From an uncultured Bacteroidota bacterium (GTDB lineage: Bacteria; Bacteroidota; Bacteroidia; Bacteroidales; P3): 64,000 nucleotides of DNA. The stretch is from contig CACXXO010000004.1 of NCBI GenBank assembly GCA_902771735.1, forward strand, positions 62,001 through 126,000, in the 5' to 3' direction. Below the pieces are notes generated by a model that saw nothing but the letters and a program-made list of their open reading frames with translations, ran no database searches and had not been told where the DNA came from. Every line of letters begins with the position of its first letter. The first letter of the stretch is position 1. Of this stretch, positions 59,601-64,000 are shown piece by piece. The translations under genes and the position numbers were made by a program.

Positions 59601-62600
59601 ATTTTACTGATACCCTGTTGTTTTTTGTTACGTTTCATAATCAATATCCCTGATTCGTGTCGGGCGCAACTGCTAATGATTAAACGTATCATATTCTTAA
59701 TGCTATTCCAATTATCCATTCTTATCATTTAAGATACACTTCGCGGTTTGGCTCTGGGAATCGTGATTCCCACCACATCGTCTCCATTGTGCATGGGGGC
59801 AATAACGCTTGCTCGTACAACAGCAAGAGCCAACGCAATATCAGATTCAAGCTTCCCAATCCTTTCGATATGCTCTTTGGATGTCGGCTTTACCATATAT
59901 ATTATATCCAGCGGTCCAACAGCCACATTAATGAAGGTAACATTGATGCCATAATCATTTAACATATAAACAAGACGACAATAATTAGCCTCCACTTCTT
60001 CCTTTGTGCAGTGTTCATCAAGTTCCAGCAAAGTCAATCTCTTTGACAAATCGAGTAAACTGATGGTCTGTTCGTCCCATGAGCCGCAATAGAAGGCTTC
60101 CAACACCTCTGCAAAGACGTCATTCGGACTGACCAGGTCGAAGAGTGTCATACAAGAATGCACCTTTATGGCATCGAGAGAAGACAGGATTTCTTCTGCT
60201 GGCATGTCTTGATGCTCCAGGAAAGCCCTTGATATTTCCCGCAGTCTTTTCCCCAAGACCTTATGCTTGAGATAAGCCTTTGCTTCATCCAGATCGGACA
60301 ATCCATAGTAGTTGGAAAACGAGCTAAAACCCAATCCTCTCAGTTGGGGAAAGATGTACCAAATCCAGTGGCTGTCCTTTTTGCCATTTTTTATTTCCTT
60401 TAGCGCAATAGAATAGCCTAACGTTCCCTTTTGCGCCCAAAGAAAACGGTTTAGGTTATTTGAAGAAGGTAATCCCACCCTATGAAATCTGTTTAATACC
60501 GGCATAATACTCATCTGAATTAATAATACCTCCTTTATATTATAAAAATCAATTATTATTTTACACCATTTTTTGATGTTACAACTCCCACCGATGTTTC
60601 ATGTATGAAATGATAGACAATAAAATTTCTCGGCTTCCACTTTGAAACTCCAGCGGAAGATTTTTTATTTGCTCTTCTGTAATGAAGAATGAAAATCCAC
60701 CCAATCTTTTGAACAATTTTTCATCTTCGTTGTCCTTGGCTTTTCTCACCAACATAAGATTTATGTCATCATAAACATGCTCTCCAACCCGATGAACATA
60801 AAAGGCATCATCACGCATTGGTCCAGTAACGACAAACCCCGTTCCTTTCGGGACAACACACTCATCGCTACCCGTGAAAGGAGCATAAAAATGTATTAGA
60901 TATCCCATCTTTGCATCCTCCTTTAATGCAAATCTTATAGCCTCTTTTATTTTACTTGTCTTTTTATCAAAGTACATCTCGATTTCAACTTGATTCTCTT
61001 GCATTATTCTCTCCCTGATTCGTGTCGGGCGCAACATTACATTGTTTATTATATTAATTCCTCCCAGAATTCCTTGGGCAGCCAGACGTTCTCCATATCG
61101 ACCACACCAGCGAACAATGGAGCGACCTCCTGGACGGTATAGCCAGCGACACCGCAGCCTATGCGGGTGACAAGAAATGTCAACTCCGGATGCCTATTGG
61201 CGAAATCAATAAAGGTTCGCACATGCTTGGACAGGGAATCCATACCATCTGTCGAAGGAATGGCGTAGCTTTGTCCCTGTAATCCCTCAGCCTGTCCCAT
61301 GATGGCTCCGAAATAAAGTGCCGCATCACATGCAGCGCCACCATTATGATTGCCCATAGTATTGCTTCCAAATACAAATATCTGCTCATCTTTCAGATAC
61401 CTGACTCTGTCTGGGGTTATGCGATGGGAGAATTCTTCAAGTTCTCGAAAATTCTTGTGTTTACGTAGCATATCGTGGACTTTCTCAACACGCTCATTTA
61501 TACTATCCTGATTATCGTCAAAAACGTTGGAAAAGAACGAATCTATTCTACAATACATTCTATTTCGGGATCTACTATCCCTTGTACACGCCGCACCCAA
61601 CCCCTCATGGGTATCTTCAAAATACATTGTATTTGGAATAGACAGATTGGCTGCTACAGACTCCACGTCTTGATTGGTGCCAATATAAGAGAAATTCCAG
61701 CCATATTCTTCTTTCATTTTGTCCACCAATGCTTTTATGGCTTTCCCGCTGTATTCTTTTGAGGCATTCTCCATGCCATCGGTAATAACGGTCACAATGA
61801 CAGCAGCAGCTTTTTCTTCTTTGGTTTTTCGGAATAATTCGGTAATACCCTTCCCCATAGCATCATATAAAGGTGTGCAGCAGCAGGGCCGATATTCACG
61901 GTGGGTTAACCTCCTTGCTTTTCTTATTGGCACACAGTTGTAGACATAATCCATTGAGCAGGCACAGAAGGGAAGCAGACTGACATAATGTTCCTGAGTG
62001 TCGGCAAATTGTTTTTGAGCCGACCTGATACCCTCCAGCGTCTCGTTGAAACCAGATACGGCGGCATTGGCGATAGAATTCATCGAACCGCTCTTGTCAA
62101 GAATGATTAGGTTGTAAACCTTGGCTTTAATGTTGTTTCTCATTTTGTTATCCCTGATTCGTGTCGGGCGCAACTTTTTATCTTGTTTCGTTTTCGTTTT
62201 GAGTGCAGACACCCCCAGCCTCGCATACAGAAGACTGGTGCGAGTATACAACCAACCAATTCGGTTAGTGGCAATTACAAGGAAATATCCTCTTTGTTCA
62301 GGATGCTTTTTATCCGTCAGGAGGATGCCCCACGGGCGCCATCCAGGATTTCATCCCCTCGCGGAAGGCCTCCGGCGGAGCTAATGGTTTTGAATCTTCG
62401 TGTGTCATAGTTGCTTGCTTATTCGTTACGTTATTTTGTGCTATTTTGTATTCGTCTGCAAAGGTATGGAACATATCTGTGGAATGCAAGAGAAAGATAT
62501 GAACAAAATCATACATCAAGTGAGCGACAGGGGGTTGTCCTATGAAATTTTTTTTCGTTGAAAGTTATCAACACCCCAACCCCCTCTCCATAGCCGTCCC

Positions 62601-64000
62601 TCGAGGCACCGAACCGCCAATGCTCACATTGCCTATCGCGCTCAAAATGTGCAATTTGGCACCCGTCAACAACCTTAAAATCCTGATACCTATCATGTTC
62701 CGTGCTCAACTGTTAACTTGCTACCGTATCTGTTCTTTATTCTTCGTGATACTCCCATCGGTCATACAAATCACTCCACTTGTAGTAGCCCACCAGCGTG
62801 CCGTAGGAGTTAAAGACGTCGTATCGGTCATAGAGCGTGTTCCATTTGCGGTAGCCTATCACATTGCCGTACTTGTCTTTGATGTCCTCCCTGTCGTACA
62901 GGGTGTTGTAGTTCCTCGTTTGCTCAACGGTGCCGTTGCTGTTCTTCGTCTCCGTCCGGTCGTAGAGGTTGTTGTAGCTCTCCGTCTTCACCAGCGTCCA
63001 GTTGGCATTATAGTACTCTGTCCTGTCATACAGCCTGTTATACTTGGAATATCCCACCATACGTCCGTATGAATCGTAATACTCCGTCCTCTGATACATG
63101 CTGTTCCACTTCTGCGTGTAGCTCTGTGCGGAGCCTATTCCGCACATGGCTATCAAGGCCATTACCATAATCAATTTCTTCATAATCTGTTGTTTATTTT
63201 ATAAGTTGTTGTTTTCAAAAGCACTGTCCGGCAAGCGGAAGGTCAATGTCAGGTCGTCCAGGTCAACGACACCGTGCAGCACCCTCATCATATACATCCC
63301 TATGATCCCCTGTATTCCGAGCCCATACTCTTTCAGGGATTCGTCGATGGACGTGAAGTCAGCCTCCGCACATGCAATGTCAGTTATGTGGATATCGCCG
63401 AAGGTCATTGCAACCTTGTAAGAATGACAGACCTGACTATCGCCCAGCAACGAGGTGGTGACATCCACAATGGACGGAATCTCCTCCGCACCTATCTCCC
63501 TTGCAAAGTTGCCGTCTATGTTGCAGATATTGGCCCCTGTGTCAACAAGGAAATAACACTCGTGTCCGTTCACCACAATCTTCACCAATGGCATCCCTGA
63601 CACCTCAAGCTCTTCTGCAAATGACAGTACAATATCCATAGTATATTTTTTTATAAATAGTTATCGTTAACGTTAAGGTTAAAACGGCACCTCGTCGTCG
63701 CTCCAGGGCAGGTCGTTCCCTTGTCCCGAGGGTTTCTGCTCGCCCGTAGGGCTCCACGAGTAGGACGGGTTGTCGGTTGCTGGAGGCATGTTCCCCGTAG
63801 CTCCCGGGTGCACGATATTGAAGCACCGCAGCGTGGTGTAGAATTTGCCTTTCTTCCCTTCGCGGCTCTCGGCGTAGAAGCTCACCCTTACCGGCATCCC
63901 CAGCGCGAGACCGTTCATCAGTGAGAGCCGTTCCTCCCCGAAGACCTCGAAGGCCACCGGCTTGGGGTATTCGCCTTCGCGCATGATCACGAAGCCGCCT

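Overview
The window reads as chromosome from an uncultured member of the order Bacteroidales. Lineage markers are DUF3078, DUF4270, GSCFA and DUF3127 proteins, a glycogen/starch synthase reduced to its N-terminal half, type IX secretion (T9SS) cargo with both type A and type B C-terminal domains, C10 (streptopain-like) peptidases, Bacteroidetes-type promoters (TTG, about 20 bp, TAnnTTTG) and genes without Shine-Dalgarno sequences. Most of the window is ordinary, fairly GC-rich core genome. About 52.2-55.2 kb and 58.4-62.5 kb are visibly more AT-rich and look accessory.

Layout. 0-3.6 kb: sufC-sufD plus a PorE-like TPR/propeller protein. 4-10.6 kb: SAM hydrolase-like protein, recX-DUF3078, then glycogen synthase, DUF4270 lipoprotein, MORN-like repeat protein and maf. 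10.5-17.3 kb: recQ, a large T9SS type B surface protein, and rpsA. 17.8-25.7 kb: an FHS-family sugar transporter behind three tandem C10 peptidases. 25.7-31.4 kb: ATP synthase genes atpE-F-H-A-G and nadB. 31.7-37.9 kb: a fourth, larger C10 peptidase with a triplicated adhesin-like domain, and a two-component pair. 38.2-45 kb: tRNA-Cys, lipoprotein, ddl, GSCFA, dnaE. 45-52 kb: coiled-coil and lipoprotein genes, ettA, a COG0523 metallochaperone GTPase, and a frameshifted NCS2 purine permease. 52.3-55.1 kb: an AAA/DUF4143 ATPase cassette and a graveyard of repeats and gene remnants. 55.1-57.7 kb: a retropepsin-like protein and dnaB. 57.7-64 kb: an unusual cluster described next, then a repeat protein, a second retropepsin-like protein and a DUF3127 protein cut by the window edge.

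The best candidate for an undescribed system is 57.7-62.5 kb, all on the minus strand. It holds a von Willebrand A domain fused to a phage-type A1S_2505-like domain, a 141-residue unknown protein, a DUF1810 domain fused to a stand-alone FtsK alpha domain, a two-TM protein, a membrane-tethered J-domain protein and a helical protein next to dnaB. Three of these genes carry the same 23-bp sequence 8-9 bp before the start codon. This suggests a shared cis element or a cassette-like origin.

A second system-level signal is a family of five intergenic elements (3.9, 17.7, 31.6, 38.0 and 45.2 kb). Each has a conserved flank, four or five direct repeats of 11 bp, a palindromic centre and a shorter inverted arm. 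No standard feature class explains them.
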